A stretch of DNA of 64,000 nt from Shewanella basaltis (GTDB lineage Bacteria > Pseudomonadota > Gammaproteobacteria > Enterobacterales > Shewanellaceae), in the NCBI RefSeq assembly GCF_023283885.1, contig NZ_JAKILA010000020.1, forward strand, positions 34,358 to 98,357, read 5' to 3'. A program made the translations under genes and the position numbers. Position 1 is the first letter of the stretch, and the number at the start of each line of letters is the position of its first letter. Shown in pieces: positions 30,919-42,552 of this stretch. Below the pieces are notes generated by a model. That model saw only the letters and a list, made by a program, of their open reading frames with translations, made no database searches and was not told the DNA's origin.

Positions 30919-31911
30919 TTAAACTAAATCTTGATTCGGTTGATTCTTCGTTGCAATAATTATGGCCCGTTTAGGGGCTGGATAACCTTCAATGGTTAAA
31001 CTCACATCATTTGGATCGAGATAGTCAATAAGTGATTCATTTTTCATCCAACTAGTGCTTCGTTGTTCATCCAGTGAAGTGACATCGATATCAACACAAC
31101 GGATATCGGTAAACTCACACTTTTTTAACCACAACATTAACGCTGCGACAGACGGGATAAACCAAACGTTATTCATTTTGCCATATCTCTCTAATGGCAC
31201 CAGAACAGCATTTTCATCACCTTCAATCACTAATGTTTCAAGCACTAATTCGCCCCCCATTCTCAACTGATCACGTAATTGTAACAAGTGATCGATTGGA
31301 GAGCGGCGATGATATAAAACACCCATCGAAAAAACGGTGTCAAATGCATCAAGTGGTGGCAGTTCCTCAATGCCTAATGGCAATAAGTGAACAGGATGTT
31401 GATTACCAGCAAGACGTTTAATTGCTTCAAATTGGCACAAGAAAAGAGGAGAGGGATCAATGCCGACCACTCTTTGGGCTCCTTGGCCTAGCATACGCCA
31501 CATATGATAGCCACTACCACAACCTACATCTAGAACCGTTCTATTCTTCAATGATGTTATGTGTTCTTTTACTCTATCCCATTTCCAGTCGCTGCGCCAT
31601 TCCGTATCTATTTCAATACCATGGACAGAAAATGGGCCTTTACGCCAAGGTTGAAATATCCCCAATAAATTGGTTAATTTTTCAACTTGTCCAGGGGTCA
31701 GTTGTTGACCGGTTCCGATTGTCACACTCGAAGTCAGCTCGACTAAATCGGGGACGGGGTAATTAAGTTTATTAAGCACCTTTTCCCATTTGGGCAGGTT
31801 ACCATGCTTATGATCACGCTGCCATTGACCCAATATGGAGGGCAATGTTTCTAACCAATGTTGTAAGTTAGAGTCGGCTATGTCTTTGTAGAAAGAACTA
31901 AAACTGATCAT
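30919..31911 (-). CDS. cmoB: tRNA U34 carboxymethyltransferase
   Basis: This 330-residue enzyme transfers the carboxymethyl group of carboxy-SAM to 5-hydroxyuridine at tRNA position 34, giving cmo5U. Motifs are [16 protein letters not shown] (SAM loop), [16 protein letters not shown] and [16 protein letters not shown]. Length equals the E. coli protein. It overlaps cmoA by 4 bases. Only 25 bases separate it from the retropepsin-like gene, so the ATP-grasp cluster may be read through from cmoAB. Confidence 0.95.
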   Translation of the reverse strand: MISFSSFYKDIADSNLQHWLETLPSILGQWQRDHKHGNLPKWEKVLNKLNYPVPDLVELTSSVTIGTGQQLTPGQVEKLTNLLGIFQPWRKGPFSVHGIEIDTEWRSDWKWDRVKEHITSLKNRTVLDVGCGSGYHMWRMLGQGAQRVVGIDPSPLFLCQFEAIKRLAGNQHPVHLLPLGIEELPPLDAFDTVFSMGVLYHRRSPIDHLLQLRDQLRMGGELVLETLVIEGDENAVLVPLERYGKMNNVWFIPSVAALMLWLKKCEFTDIRCVDIDVTSLDEQRSTSWMKNESLIDYLDPNDVSLTIEGYPAPKRAIIIATKNQPNQDLV

Positions 31912-32639
31912 TTAATTGCTACCATGGATGCAAAATTAAAACATTGAAACCATACAGAAAAATGTGAAAATCCGTTATCAGTTAAACGTTGTTTATGCAC
32001 GGTCAAGCTGTCTGGACGCATCACATTTTCAAGCGCACTGCGTTTTTGACTGATTTCCAACTCACTGTAACCGTTTGCACGTTTAAAATTGAGATGCTGT
32101 TTATCTAACAGACCGTGAATTTGCTCATCTTCAAAATACAGTTTTTCAGATATCACCAAGAGCCCACCGGGTAGCATGCCATCATAAATACGTTTTATCA
32201 GTGAATCACGATCGCTCTTGGGTAAAAATTGTAAGGTAAAATTAAGCACAACCATGGATGCATTTTCAATATCAATATCTCTGATATCGGCACACAATAA
32301 ATTAACCTTGATGTCACTGACATAAGCTGAAAGGTTTTCAGTACAGCGTTCAATCATTGATTGGCTGTTATCTATTGCATAAATTTGGCATTCACGACCT
32401 TCAATTTGGCGACGAATGCTTAGCGTCGCAGAGCCTAATGAACTACCAAGGTCATAGACGTTGCTGTTAGGTGTTACAAAATCGGAAGCAAAATCACCAA
32501 TGGTATTGATAATTTGCGCATACCCTGGCACAGAGCGGCGTATCATGTCATTAAATACGCCAGCAACACGTTGATCAAATTGAAAATCCGCTATTTGATC
32601 TGCTGCGTGAGCATAAATGTTATCTTGTTGAGAAATCAT
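31908..32639 (-). CDS. cmoA: Carboxy-S-adenosylmethionine synthase
   Basis: This 243-residue enzyme makes carboxy-SAM from SAM and prephenate for CmoB. Motifs are [18 protein letters not shown] (SAM loop), [12 protein letters not shown] and [11 protein letters not shown]. It is the first gene of the minus-strand unit. The 700-base gap beyond its start has no other gene. Confidence 0.95.
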   Translation of the reverse strand: MISQQDNIYAHAADQIADFQFDQRVAGVFNDMIRRSVPGYAQIINTIGDFASDFVTPNSNVYDLGSSLGSATLSIRRQIEGRECQIYAIDNSQSMIERCTENLSAYVSDIKVNLLCADIRDIDIENASMVVLNFTLQFLPKSDRDSLIKRIYDGMLPGGLLVISEKLYFEDEQIHGLLDKQHLNFKRANGYSELEISQKRSALENVMRPDSLTVHKQRLTDNGFSHFSVWFQCFNFASMVAIK

Positions 32640-33338
32640 GTGCTGTTATGTGGAAAAATTCTGAGTGTATTTTAGCTAATCATTGTTAATTGCAGCAAGC
32701 ATTCAGCTAGGGTTTTATGAGTTTTTTTTTAAATAGTGTCGTTCAATGTTAATGTTAGGCTAATAACGATCCAAAAATGCTGTAAAATTAAGCGTTAATT
32801 AAACTAGGCTCGATATTGGGCTGTACACGTTTTTATTGTTAGGAATTCGATTTAAGGTTAAAAAATAAAAACGGTAATGGTGGAGATAATTTTAGCGTGA
32901 AAACCATTAAAACAATGATATTATTTGTTCAAATTACATAAATATAACAACAAAGCATGGATTTTTTTTGGCAATAGGGGTGTAAACAACGTTAGGCTAG
33001 GGCTTGTTGATCTTTGCTGGTTGAATGTTGTTTGAGTTAAAAATGTGTAAATCGAGGCGAGTTGATTGCTAGCTAGCCATTTAAGCAAGTCTTTGTTCGC
33101 TAAGCGTTAATCAACAAAGAGTAACACATTTTTAGCCAAACCTTATGCGCTGCTTTGTTGGCCATTTTTACTGTGTTATCGACTGTGTTGTAAAAAAATA
33201 CGACAACATCTCTGCCTAGTAGCTCATGGTTAAGTCATGGTAATTTACCTGCAAAAATAACGCTGAAAATCAACAGGCCCGAATAATCACAATAAAAATG
33301 ATATTTACCAATCAACATTGAAGTATTAGGGAAAAAAC
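32640..33338. other. Long intergenic region between cmoA and the diguanylate cyclase gene
   Basis: This AT-rich stretch of about 700 bases contains the family D palindrome described separately. The remainder should carry divergent promoters for cmoA and the receptor gene. I see no gene or RNA of a known class in it. Confidence 0.6.
33010..33200. repeat. Family D palindromic element
   Basis: The arms at 33030-33048 (GTTTGAGTTAAAAATGTGT) and 33124-33141 (ACACATTTTTAGCCAAAC) pair imperfectly. They enclose a second stem (GTTGATT/AATCAAC) that starts after AGGCGA and ends before AAAGAGT. A TAGCTAGCC block in the loop recalls the family A module. Only one copy is in the window, so membership in a repeat family is inferred from architecture. 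Boundaries are approximate. Confidence 0.5.
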
Positions 33339-36167
33339 TTGAAATTGATACCTTGGTTGCAGACCTTCATTATCTTGTTATCATGTCTGAATGTGATGAC
33401 TGTGTCTGCAAAACATGACGTGATGGCTCCAGCAGGCAAACCTTTGGTCATAGTACTTGGTGAAGACACTTATCCTTACCAATATTTAGATGAACAAGGT
33501 AATGCTGCAGGTATTTTAGTTGATATGTGGAACCAATGGTCAACAGTCACCAATACCAAAGTTCGATTTGTTTCAAGGCATTGGCAAGATTCTCTTGATC
33601 AGTTAGCGCAAAACAATGCCGATGTGCATATCGGAATGGCGAAAACCAAAGCACGTAGCGCAGCATTTGATTTTGCCAAGCCTATCACGTCGTTAAACAC
33701 GTACCTTTATGTGCATAAATCGATTAAAAGCAAGAAACAATTTAGCGATCTTATTCCTTATCAAATTGGCATTGTTGAAGGGTCATCCCACGAGGTAATG
33801 TTACAACAACTCGAGCCTCGGCTCAGTTATAAGCGCTATAAAAATCGTAATCAACTATTAGCTGCGGCAGATAAAGGCGAATTGTATGTATTTGCCGGCA
33901 TTGAAGGTTACCAGCGTAATGATCCGCTCGAGCAAGATATTGCGGCAAACTTTTACAGTTCATCACGTATTTTAATTCAAAAAGTGGATTTATTTCCTGC
34001 GGTGAACAAAGGCAATAAAACACTGATTAGAAAAATTAACGAAGGTTTTGCGTTAATTTCTCCCTCAGTTATCAAGCAAATTGAGCGTCGCTGGTTAGGT
34101 TATCATAAGCAAACATCTGGTGTGGTGATTGCCATGCAAAATGGTGTTGAGCCCTATGCTGATATAGGTGCTGATGGTTTACCTACGGGCATGTTGGTTG
34201 ATTTGTGGCAATTATGGTCTAACAAAAGCGGCATTAATATTGATTTTATTAGTGGCGATATGAATAGCACTATTGACGATGTTAAACGCGGTATTGCAGA
34301 TGTGCATATCGGTTATCCCGAAAGTAATGACATTCGTTCTGGCTTGAAACAAGCTTGGCATATTTTATCGGTGAAAAGTCGATTTTTTAGCCGTGACCAA
34401 CATTTGGAGAATATAGACGAAACCACGATGAGGATTGGCGTGTTTCCAACTGCGCCTTATATTGCACAGGTTAAAACTGCATTTCCAAAGGCCCAACTTA
34501 GGTTTTATGATTCATTAGAGACCATGGTCAATGCTGCTTACAACAACGAAATAGTTGGCTTTGTGTCCTCTTCGGCGATGACCTCACATTATTTATTGGC
34601 TAATAAATTGTGGGCTGAATTTCGTCAATATACCGACATTGAATTTAACACCGACATGTTTGCGTTAACCCGCATTGATGACAGCGGATTAGCCGACAGA
34701 ATTCAGGCGGGTTTTAATTTAATTTCTGTAGAAGAACAAATACAAATAGAACGAAAATGGCTAATTAACCCTGACGATAGGTATTTTTCAGGGTCAACCA
34801 ATAAAATTAAACTTACAAGCCAACAAAAACAATACTTAGCGAGTTTAGGGGCCATTAAAATGGGTTACCTTAAAAATTGGGCACCGATGGAGTTTCAAGG
34901 TAAGAATGGTCAATTTTTAGGGGTTAATGCAGACATTAAAAACCTATTAGTTAAGCAACTCAATTTAACGATTATTCCGGTGGCTTATGATGACTTTGGC
35001 CTAATGGTCAATGACCTTGTTAAAGGTGAAATTCAGCTAGTGGCAAGTATGGCTCAAACCACTGCCCGTGAAACCGCACTCGCTTTTTCAAGCGCTTATT
35101 GGCCATCGCCCTGGGCTATCGTCACATCGTTAACCCAGCCTCCTATTTTTAACATTTCACAAGTTGTTGGCAAACGCCTCGCTGTGGTTGAGGGCTACCA
35201 TATTGTTGATCAATTAAGGCAACAATATCCGGCCATCGATTTGGTGCTTGTAGCCAATACAGAACAAGGCATTAATGCTGTGATAAATGGTAAGGCAGAC
35301 ATGTTTGTTGAACAAGTTGCCACGCTGGCCTCGACACTCAAAGGGGGCCAGTATCCTAGTTTAAAAATGTCATTAATTGCTGAGTTAACAGAGCAACATA
35401 GTCGTATTGGTTTTTTCCCTGGCGTAAAAAAATTAGTGCCGTTAGTCGACAGAGTGTTATCTACAATCGATGAAAGCACACAACAAAACATGTATCAAAA
35501 GTGGGTCACACTTGATTTGAGCAGTGACACCTTACAATACGAACGCTGGGTAAAAATATTAGTCATCAGTGTGTTAATTCTTGCGGCAATTGCATTTGTG
35601 ATTTTTTTGTCTAATCGTCGTTTAAATACCGAAATACAAAAAAGGCTTAAAGCTGAGGATAACCTTAAGTTTATGGCCAATCACGACAACCTAACAGGGT
35701 TACCAAATCGAGGCTTATTTGATGATAGATTACATCAGGCTGTTTTGACCCATCACCGAGATAAACAGCGTTTTGCATTATTGTTTCTCGATCTCGATGG
35801 GTTTAAAGCCGTGAACGATCTTCATGGCCATCATATTGGTGATAAACTTTTACATCGTGTGGGGTTATTGTTGAATAAATGCGTGCGTGAGTCAGATACT
35901 GTGGCACGCTTTGGTGGTGATGAATTTGTGCTGCTTCTTAACAACATCGACGATAAAAGCAGTGCTAGGCATGTTGCCGATAATATTTTACTTGCGCTGA
36001 AGAAGCCCATCGTGATTGATAATATTACGGTGACTATTTCAGCCAGTATTGGTATTGCTGTTTTTGCCGATGATGCCGATACCGCACAGCGTTTACTGAA
36101 ATGTGCAGACAAATTAATGTATCAAGCTAAAAAGATTGGCGGGCATCAATATAAAATCAATGAATAG
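33339..36167 (+). CDS. Diguanylate cyclase with three tandem periplasmic solute-binding domains
   Basis: This 942-residue inner-membrane protein has a signal peptide. Three SBP_bac_3-type domains follow, starting near residues 30, 260 and 505 (each opening with a GxxPY or WAPMEF-like block). One helix lies near 736-757, followed by a GGDEF domain. The active site GGDEF lies near 859-863, preceded by RESD at the inhibitory-site position, so it should make c-di-GMP with product inhibition. The start codon is TTG, with GGGAA upstream. The ligand is unknown; such domains often bind amino acids. Confidence 0.9.
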   Translation: MKLIPWLQTFIILLSCLNVMTVSAKHDVMAPAGKPLVIVLGEDTYPYQYLDEQGNAAGILVDMWNQWSTVTNTKVRFVSRHWQDSLDQLAQNNADVHIGMAKTKARSAAFDFAKPITSLNTYLYVHKSIKSKKQFSDLIPYQIGIVEGSSHEVMLQQLEPRLSYKRYKNRNQLLAAADKGELYVFAGIEGYQRNDPLEQDIAANFYSSSRILIQKVDLFPAVNKGNKTLIRKINEGFALISPSVIKQIERRWLGYHKQTSGVVIAMQNGVEPYADIGADGLPTGMLVDLWQLWSNKSGINIDFISGDMNSTIDDVKRGIADVHIGYPESNDIRSGLKQAWHILSVKSRFFSRDQHLENIDETTMRIGVFPTAPYIAQVKTAFPKAQLRFYDSLETMVNAAYNNEIVGFVSSSAMTSHYLLANKLWAEFRQYTDIEFNTDMFALTRIDDSGLADRIQAGFNLISVEEQIQIERKWLINPDDRYFSGSTNKIKLTSQQKQYLASLGAIKMGYLKNWAPMEFQGKNGQFLGVNADIKNLLVKQLNLTIIPVAYDDFGLMVNDLVKGEIQLVASMAQTTARETALAFSSAYWPSPWAIVTSLTQPPIFNISQVVGKRLAVVEGYHIVDQLRQQYPAIDLVLVANTEQGINAVINGKADMFVEQVATLASTLKGGQYPSLKMSLIAELTEQHSRIGFFPGVKKLVPLVDRVLSTIDESTQQNMYQKWVTLDLSSDTLQYERWVKILVISVLILAAIAFVIFLSNRRLNTEIQKRLKAEDNLKFMANHDNLTGLPNRGLFDDRLHQAVLTHHRDKQRFALLFLDLDGFKAVNDLHGHHIGDKLLHRVGLLLNKCVRESDTVARFGGDEFVLLLNNIDDKSSARHVADNILLALKKPIVIDNITVTISASIGIAVFADDADTAQRLLKCADKLMYQAKKIGGHQYKINE

Positions 36168-36334
36168 ATTTGTTGATTTTTCAGTCATTCAATCGCGTTT
36201 ATGTGCGGCAGGTATGGTTAATTCACAGAAACTAACTGATACTGCAATGCATATAGTTGAGTCACGGTATATAATGCCGTTTTATCGTTTTCGATTTCCA
36301 AAAATACCGCTTTGTGGATAAAGGATAGAGTTCA

Positions 36335-38110
36335 ATGCGCAGTCATTATTGTGGAGACATTAATAAGTCTCATCTTGGTCAAGAAGTTACTTTAGTTGGT
36401 TGGGTCAACCGTAGCCGTGATTTAGGCGGAGTTGTTTTTTTAGACTTACGCGACAGAGAAGGGCTTGTTCAGGTTGTTTATGATCCAGACTTAAAAGCAG
36501 TCTTTGACGTTGCAAGCACATTACGCAGTGAATTTTGTGTACAAGTAAAAGGGATTGTTCGCGCACGTCCGGACAGCCAAGTTAACGCACAAATGAAAAC
36601 CGGTGAAATTGAAATTCTCGGTAAGCAATTAACCATCATTAATGCGTCTGCTCCGTTACCCTTGAGCATGGACAATCATCAAAACAATAGCGAAGAACAA
36701 CGTCTTAAGTACCGTTACTTAGATTTACGTCGTCCAGAAATGGCAGAGCGCTTAATTTTTCGCGCTAAAGTGACCAGTGCGGTACGCCGCTTTCTCGACA
36801 GCAACGGTTTTCTAGACATCGAAACCCCTATTTTAACCAAAGCAACCCCAGAGGGTGCTCGTGATTATTTAGTACCAAGTCGTACTTATAAAGGGCAATT
36901 TTTTGCATTGCCGCAATCACCGCAGTTATTTAAGCAATTGTTGATGATGTCTGGTTTTGACCGCTATTATCAAATTGTGAAATGTTTCCGTGATGAGGAT
37001 TTACGCGCTGATCGTCAGCCAGAATTTACTCAAATCGATATCGAAACCTCATTTATGACTTCTGAGCAAGTGATGGAAAAAACTGAGCAGATGATGCGCG
37101 GTTTGTTTCAGGATTTATTAAATGTCGATTTAGGTGATTTTCCGCGTATGACCTACGCAGAAGCCATGAAACGTTACGGTTCAGACAAACCCGATTTACG
37201 TAACCCGCTAGAGCTTGTTGACGTTGCAGACCTCGTTAAAGACGTTGAATTTGCGGTATTTAACGGCCCTGCTAACGATCCAGAAGGCCGTGTTGCTGCG
37301 CTTCGTATTCCTACTGGTGCATCACTATCACGTAAACAAATTGATGACTACACCAAGTATGCCGGTATTTATGGTGCTAAAGGTTTAGCTTGGATGAAGA
37401 TAAACGATTTGGCCGCCGGAATGGAAGGCATCCAGTCTCCTGTGCTTAAATTCTTATCAGAATCAATCGTTAATGACATCATTAGCCGTACAAGTGCACA
37501 AACTGGCGACATTATTTTATTTGGCGCAGACAAGTCAAACATTGTTGCTGAAGCCATGGGTGCCCTGCGTTTAAAAGCGGGTGAAGACTTTGATTTGTTA
37601 CAAGGTGAATGGCGTCCACTTTGGGTGGTTGACTTCCCTATGTTTGAAAAAATTAACGGTGGATTACACGCTGTTCATCACCCATTTACCGCTCCGCGCG
37701 GGATTACTCCTGCACAGCTTGCGGCTAATCCTACGGCAGCGATTTCTGATGCCTATGACATGGTATTAAATGGTTGTGAGTTAGGTGGTGGTTCTGTTCG
37801 TATTCATAACGCTGAGATGCAAAGCACGGTATTTACTCTACTAGGCATCGACGCTGAAGAAGCAAAAGAAAAATTTGGTTTCTTACTTGAAGCGCTACGC
37901 TATGGTACCCCGCCTCATGCAGGTTTAGCCTTTGGCCTAGACCGCATCATTATGTTGATGACAGGCGCCACGTCGATTCGTGATGTTATGGCATTCCCTA
38001 AAACCACTACCGCAGCATGTCCATTAACCAATGCACCTGGTTTTGCAAACCCTGTTCAATTAACTGAGCTCGGGATTGCTGTAATCGAAAAGCCAAAAGC
38101 TGAAGAATAA
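36335..38110 (+). CDS. aspS: Aspartyl-tRNA synthetase
   Basis: This is a class IIb synthetase of 591 residues. It has an N-terminal OB fold ([24 protein letters not shown]), motif 2 ([18 protein letters not shown]), a bacterial insertion domain, and motif 3 ([15 protein letters not shown]). Length matches the E. coli enzyme. It is followed by an intrinsic terminator and then by the yebC-ruvCAB group, the order common in gammaproteobacteria. Confidence 0.97.
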   Translation: MRSHYCGDINKSHLGQEVTLVGWVNRSRDLGGVVFLDLRDREGLVQVVYDPDLKAVFDVASTLRSEFCVQVKGIVRARPDSQVNAQMKTGEIEILGKQLTIINASAPLPLSMDNHQNNSEEQRLKYRYLDLRRPEMAERLIFRAKVTSAVRRFLDSNGFLDIETPILTKATPEGARDYLVPSRTYKGQFFALPQSPQLFKQLLMMSGFDRYYQIVKCFRDEDLRADRQPEFTQIDIETSFMTSEQVMEKTEQMMRGLFQDLLNVDLGDFPRMTYAEAMKRYGSDKPDLRNPLELVDVADLVKDVEFAVFNGPANDPEGRVAALRIPTGASLSRKQIDDYTKYAGIYGAKGLAWMKINDLAAGMEGIQSPVLKFLSESIVNDIISRTSAQTGDIILFGADKSNIVAEAMGALRLKAGEDFDLLQGEWRPLWVVDFPMFEKINGGLHAVHHPFTAPRGITPAQLAANPTAAISDAYDMVLNGCELGGGSVRIHNAEMQSTVFTLLGIDAEEAKEKFGFLLEALRYGTPPHAGLAFGLDRIIMLMTGATSIRDVMAFPKTTTAACPLTNAPGFANPVQLTELGIAVIEKPKAEE

Positions 38111-38150
38111 TGGTCATTGTTCAGTATCCATCGCTCTAAAAGAGCAACAT

Positions 38151-38180
38151 ATACCGAGGCTGCTGCCTCGGTATGTTTTT
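38151..38180 (+). terminator. Terminator downstream of aspS
   Basis: The stem ATACCGAGGC/GCCTCGGTAT with a short loop is followed by TTTTT. Confidence 0.85.
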
Positions 38181-38208
38181 ACAAGTAATGGATTAACAGG
38201 AGCTTAAT

Positions 38209-38961
38209 GTGGCAGGACACAGTAAATGGGCCAATATTAAACACCGCAAAGCCGCGCAAGATGCCAAACGTGGTAAACTATTTACTAAATTCATTCGGGA
38301 GCTGACCGTAGCCGCCCGAGAAGGTGGGTCTGATCCCGATGCAAACCCAAGGCTTCGTGCAGCAATTGATAAATCACTTTCAAATAATATGACACGTGAC
38401 ACCGTTGAGCGTGCAATTAAACGGGGTGCTGGCGAGGTCGATGGACAACAACTTGAAACCATTATTTATGAAGGTTATGGCCCCGGCGGCACCGCTGTGA
38501 TGGTTGAAACGATGACCGATAATCGTAATCGCACTGTATCAGGCGTGCGCAATGCTTTTAACAAGTCTGGTGGCAATTTAGGCACAGATGGCTCAGTGGC
38601 GTATTTGTTCAGTAAATCGGGCATTATTTCCTACGACCATAACACAAATGAAGACACATTAATGGAGCTTGCACTCGAAGCCGGCGCAGACGATGTCATT
38701 ACCCATGATGATGGCTCGATGGATGTGTTCACCAGCCCTGAATCCTTTGGTAAAGTGAAAGATGCGTTAGATAAAGGCACACTTAATTGTGTGAACGCTG
38801 AAGTGACTATGGTGGCGTCGACAAAAGCAGAGTTAGATGTTGAAACTGCTGAAAAATTTTTACGATTAATTGATACCTTAGAAGATCACGATGATGTACA
38901 AGAGGTATATCATAACGCTGAGATTTCAGATGAAGTCATGGAAGCATTAGACAATTTATGA
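38209..38961 (+). CDS. yebC: YebC/PmpR family protein
   Basis: This 250-residue protein opens with the family signature [20 protein letters not shown]. Members bind DNA, and YebC-type proteins help ribosomes past proline stretches; which role applies here cannot be told. The start is GTG with CAGGAG upstream. The stop overlaps the ruvC start (ATGA), coupling the genes. Confidence 0.95.
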   Translation: MAGHSKWANIKHRKAAQDAKRGKLFTKFIRELTVAAREGGSDPDANPRLRAAIDKSLSNNMTRDTVERAIKRGAGEVDGQQLETIIYEGYGPGGTAVMVETMTDNRNRTVSGVRNAFNKSGGNLGTDGSVAYLFSKSGIISYDHNTNEDTLMELALEAGADDVITHDDGSMDVFTSPESFGKVKDALDKGTLNCVNAEVTMVASTKAELDVETAEKFLRLIDTLEDHDDVQEVYHNAEISDEVMEALDNL

Positions 38962-39476
38962 TTATATTAGGCGTTGACCCTGGCTCACGCATTACTGGCT
39001 ATGGTGTTATTCAATGCCAAGGTAGGACGCAAATTTATTTGGGCAGTGGTTGCATTCGAACATCGTCAGATGATTTACCCCAACGTTTACAACAGATCTA
39101 TGCCGGTTTAACTGAAATCATCACTCAATATCAGCCCAATGAGTTTGCCATCGAGCGGGTATTTATGGCTAAAAATGCTGACTCTGCGCTCAAGTTAGGC
39201 CAAGCTCGTGGTGCTGCGATTGTTGCTGCAACTTGTGCTAACTTACCTGTTGCTGAATACAGTGCTACCCAGATTAAAAGTGCCGTAGTCGGTACTGGCC
39301 GCGCGCAGAAAACCCAAGTTCAGCACATGATTAAACAGCTGCTAAAGTTACCCGCTGCGCCGCAAGCGGATGCCGCAGATGCATTAGGTGTTGCGGTTTG
39401 TCATTTTCACACTTATCAGAGTCTTGTTGCCATGGGCGGTAAGGCCATTAGCAGAACGTATGGAAGATACAAATGA
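38958..39476 (+). CDS. ruvC: Holliday junction resolvase RuvC
   Basis: This 172-residue endonuclease cuts Holliday junctions as a dimer. Acidic active-site positions are visible in [20 protein letters not shown] and [15 protein letters not shown]. It overlaps yebC and ruvA by 4 bases each, forming a coupled recombination operon. Confidence 0.97.
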   Translation: MIILGVDPGSRITGYGVIQCQGRTQIYLGSGCIRTSSDDLPQRLQQIYAGLTEIITQYQPNEFAIERVFMAKNADSALKLGQARGAAIVAATCANLPVAEYSATQIKSAVVGTGRAQKTQVQHMIKQLLKLPAAPQADAADALGVAVCHFHTYQSLVAMGGKAISRTYGRYK

Positions 39477-40090
39477 TTGGTCGTCTAAGTGGAATATTAG
39501 TTGAAAAACAAGCACCTGAAATCATGATTGACGTTAATGGAGTGGGGTATGAGTTACAAGTCCCAATGACCAGTTTTTATGACTTGCCTGATCTTAATCA
39601 GCAAGTCATGTTGTTCACCCATTTTGTTGTGCGTGAAGATGCGCAATTACTCTATGGTTTTATTACTAAACAAGAGCGTGCACTGTTTCGCTTATTAATT
39701 AAAACCAATGGCGTTGGCCCTAAATTAGCCTTGACGATTTTATCTGGAATGACCGCTTCAGAATTTGTCACCTGTGTTGAGCGTGATGACATTGTCACGC
39801 TAATTAAACTTCCTGGCGTAGGTAAAAAAACGGCGGAGCGTTTAGTCATTGAGATGCGCGATAAACTTAAAAGTTTACTTGAAGCTTCTGTGGGATCAGA
39901 GCGCGAATTTATGCTGCAAAGTCATTATAAACCAGCTCCCGTTGTCGAGAGTGCAGAAGAAGATGCCATATCAGCGTTATTGTCACTTGGTTATAAACCA
40001 GCACAGGCAAGTAAAGCAGTTTCAGCAGCATACACCGACGGCATGAGCTCAGAAACGCTAATTAAAGCGGCATTAAAGTCGATGTTATAA
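39473..40090 (+). CDS. ruvA: Holliday junction branch migration protein RuvA
   Basis: This 205-residue junction-binding subunit has an N-terminal OB fold and two helix-hairpin-helix motifs ([12 protein letters not shown] and [16 protein letters not shown]). The C-terminal domain that contacts RuvB follows ([22 protein letters not shown]). It lies directly upstream of ruvB, 33 bases apart. Confidence 0.97.
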   Translation: MIGRLSGILVEKQAPEIMIDVNGVGYELQVPMTSFYDLPDLNQQVMLFTHFVVREDAQLLYGFITKQERALFRLLIKTNGVGPKLALTILSGMTASEFVTCVERDDIVTLIKLPGVGKKTAERLVIEMRDKLKSLLEASVGSEREFMLQSHYKPAPVVESAEEDAISALLSLGYKPAQASKAVSAAYTDGMSSETLIKAALKSML

Positions 40091-40123
40091 CACGATGAAT
40101 TCATACACTAGGGTATCCACATA

Positions 40124-41128
40124 ATGATTGAAGCTGATCGCCTGATCCAACCCCAAGTTCAAGGTCAAGATGAACAAATTGATCGCGCTATGCGACCTAA
40201 AATGTTGGATGAATATACCGGGCAGGACGATACTCGAGCTCAGCTTAAAGTGTTTATTCAAGCGGCGATAAATCGAGGTGAAGCATTAGATCATATGCTT
40301 ATCTTTGGCCCTCCAGGGTTAGGTAAAACCACTCTAGCAATGATTGTGGCTAATGAAATGGGCGTGAATATTAAGTCTACATCTGGCCCTGTGCTTGAAA
40401 AAGCAGGTGATTTAGCCGCGCTGTTGACCAATCTTGAACAAGGCGATGTATTGTTTATTGATGAAATCCATCGTTTAAGCCCAGTTGTTGAAGAAATTTT
40501 GTATCCGGCAATGGAAGATTATCAACTCGATATCATGATTGGAGAAGGGCCGGCTGCGCGTTCAATCAAGCTCGATTTGCCGCCGTTTACTCTCGTCGGA
40601 GCCACAACCCGAGCAGGCGCGTTGACTTCTCCATTGCGCGCACGATTTGGTATACCTTTGCGTTTAGAGTTTTATAACGTAAAAGATCTCACCACAATTG
40701 TGACTCGCTCAGCTAACGTGATGAACTTAGACATTGACGAGCAAGGCGCAATTGAAATTGCTACCCGTTCCCGTGGCACACCTCGAATCGCCAACAGACT
40801 GTTACGACGTGTGCGCGACTATGCTGAGGTTAAACACGATGGCGTGGTCACACAAAAAGTGGCTCAGTATGCCCTTGATTTACTCGATGTTGACATGCAA
40901 GGTTTTGATTATTTGGACCGCAAATTATTGTTAGCGATTATCGACAAGTTCATGGGCGGGCCTGTTGGGTTAGACAATCTGGCTGCTGCAATTGGTGAAG
41001 ACAGAGAAACCATTGAAGATGTGCTCGAGCCATTTTTGATCCAACAAGGTTTTATTCAACGCACACCAAGAGGGCGTATTGCAACACAGCGGGCTTACGA
41101 ACATTTCAGCTTAGTTAAACCAGAATAG
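40124..41128 (+). CDS. ruvB: Holliday junction branch migration ATPase RuvB
   Basis: This 334-residue AAA+ motor drives branch migration with RuvA. Walker A is GPPGLGKTT and Walker B is [10 protein letters not shown]. Sensor 1 (VGATTRAG) and the arginine-finger region ([10 protein letters not shown]) are present, and a C-terminal winged helix follows ([12 protein letters not shown]). It is the last gene of the operon. Confidence 0.98.
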   Translation: MIEADRLIQPQVQGQDEQIDRAMRPKMLDEYTGQDDTRAQLKVFIQAAINRGEALDHMLIFGPPGLGKTTLAMIVANEMGVNIKSTSGPVLEKAGDLAALLTNLEQGDVLFIDEIHRLSPVVEEILYPAMEDYQLDIMIGEGPAARSIKLDLPPFTLVGATTRAGALTSPLRARFGIPLRLEFYNVKDLTTIVTRSANVMNLDIDEQGAIEIATRSRGTPRIANRLLRRVRDYAEVKHDGVVTQKVAQYALDLLDVDMQGFDYLDRKLLLAIIDKFMGGPVGLDNLAAAIGEDRETIEDVLEPFLIQQGFIQRTPRGRIATQRAYEHFSLVKPE

Positions 41129-41184
41129 CGCCTCAGAATAAACGAATAAGCCAGCTATTTGCTGGCTTCAATCAGGAAAAATAA

Positions 41185-41258
41185 TGATCAGAAAGTGCGT
41201 AGGAAAAAGCGCTTAGAATAAGGCTGGAGGTGCAGCGAGCTGTTTTACCTGCAACATT
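41185..41258. repeat. Family C repeat, copy 2
   Basis: Related to 4913-4990 (CAGAAAGTGCGT, AATAAGGC, GCAGCGAG). It lies just left of the intact family B element, downstream of ruvB. There is no coding content. Confidence 0.5.
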
Positions 41259-41285
41259 TTTTACAAGGTTTTAATTAACCAGTAA

Positions 41286-41549
41286 TACTATTGCGCATTA
41301 CAAGGTGACCGCTCAGAATGCGTCCAGCGTTTTTTGATTAAGGCGTCGCTATGTAGTAATGGTTGTTCCCTCTCAAATAGCGAGAACACAGAGCCCAAGC
41401 GGCTGGTGCATTCCTTTGTGGCAAGTGTTAAAAGGGCTTACACTGCGTTGCATGACTTCGAAAGAGAATCGCTATTCATTGAGTCATTCGCCTTGTTTAA
41501 GTTCTTTTAAATTCTCGCGAATCGATCATTTACTCACGCGCAATGTTAT
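41286..41549 (-). mobile_element. Family B miniature element, copy B2 (uninterrupted)
   Basis: This 264-bp element is in the opposite orientation to B1. Its ends are TACTATTGCGC and a near-complement at 41538-41549. The tip module is at 41441-41497 (minus strand) and is 57 nt long, as in B1. Around 41348 it contains the continuous sequence that A3 splits in B1, so it serves as the empty-site reference. The rest of the gap to 41685 holds nothing recognisable. Confidence 0.8.
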
Positions 41550-41685
41550 CAGCATGTTCGCATTTTTGTGTTAATGGCTATTATTGGGTTAACATCAGCG
41601 CCGTGGCGTCAAGCGATGTTAATCTGCACAGGTATGCTAAGCAGAGTTAAGCGGCACAGGACCATAGGTTCACTTTCACAATCAA

Positions 41686-42552
41686 TTAGTCATCATAGTG
41701 GTCATTATCAATTGCATGCTGACGTTGTTGTTTAAATTGCGCCTCTTGGTATGCGGCGTTTATCTCATCAAGTACAGATGCCACATCTGCCGTATTGGTA
41801 TCTTCATCAAACATGCCGGTTAATACCGTATCTGCTTCTAATTTTCCTTGCTCATACAGTGACCACATTTCTTTGGCATACTTTGTTTGCAACAGCTCTG
41901 GAGCAAATTGGCCGTAGTATTCGGTCATGTTATTTACATCGCGATACAACATGGCTCTGGCATTGTTGTTAGCCGAAGCATCGACGGCTTGTGGAAGGTC
42001 GATGATAACCGGACCATGACTATCTACTAATACATTAAACTCAGATAAATCACCGTGCACAATACCGGCACATAGCATACGTACTATGTAGCCCATCATA
42101 GTGTGATGTTGTGACATGGCTTGTGCATGGGTTAAGTTTACGTCGTTTAAACGTGGAGCCACATCGCCATTGGCATCGGTGATCAACTCCATCAATAATA
42201 CACCGTCAAAACAACCGTAAGGCACAGGTACGCGTATCTTTGCTGCAGCGCATTGATACAATGCATCCACCTCGGCATGTTGCCAGGCTTTCTCTTGTTC
42301 TTCGCGACCGTATTTCGAGCCTTTTTCCATCGCACGACCACGACGGCTATTTTTGGTTTTACGTCCCTCTTGGTATTGTGCTGCTTTTTTGAAGCTGCGT
42401 TTAGTCGCTTCTTTATAAACTTTGGCACAGCGGATCGCATCACCACAGCGGATCATATAGACCGTGGCTTCTTTGCCGCTCATCAATTGGCTTATGACTT
42501 CGTCAATAAGGCCATCGTCAACCAGAGGTTGTAAACGTATTGGGGTTTTCAT
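41686..42552 (-). CDS. RIO-type serine protein kinase
   Basis: This 288-residue atypical kinase has an ATP-binding loop with SGKEATVYMI and the catalytic Lys in CAKVYKEA. The catalytic loop is VHGDLSEFNVLV and the metal-binding segment is VIIDLPQAVDASANNNA (Asp in DLPQ). Its length and C-terminal tail match bacterial RIO proteins of gammaproteobacteria. The target in bacteria is not settled. It is transcribed alone. Confidence 0.93.
   Translation of the reverse strand: MKTPIRLQPLVDDGLIDEVISQLMSGKEATVYMIRCGDAIRCAKVYKEATKRSFKKAAQYQEGRKTKNSRRGRAMEKGSKYGREEQEKAWQHAEVDALYQCAAAKIRVPVPYGCFDGVLLMELITDANGDVAPRLNDVNLTHAQAMSQHHTMMGYIVRMLCAGIVHGDLSEFNVLVDSHGPVIIDLPQAVDASANNNARAMLYRDVNNMTEYYGQFAPELLQTKYAKEMWSLYEQGKLEADTVLTGMFDEDTNTADVASVLDEINAAYQEAQFKQQRQHAIDNDHYDD

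Noticed and set aside
41129..41685. CRISPR array
   Set aside because: The repeats here are one family B and one family C copy, not short regularly spaced direct repeats.
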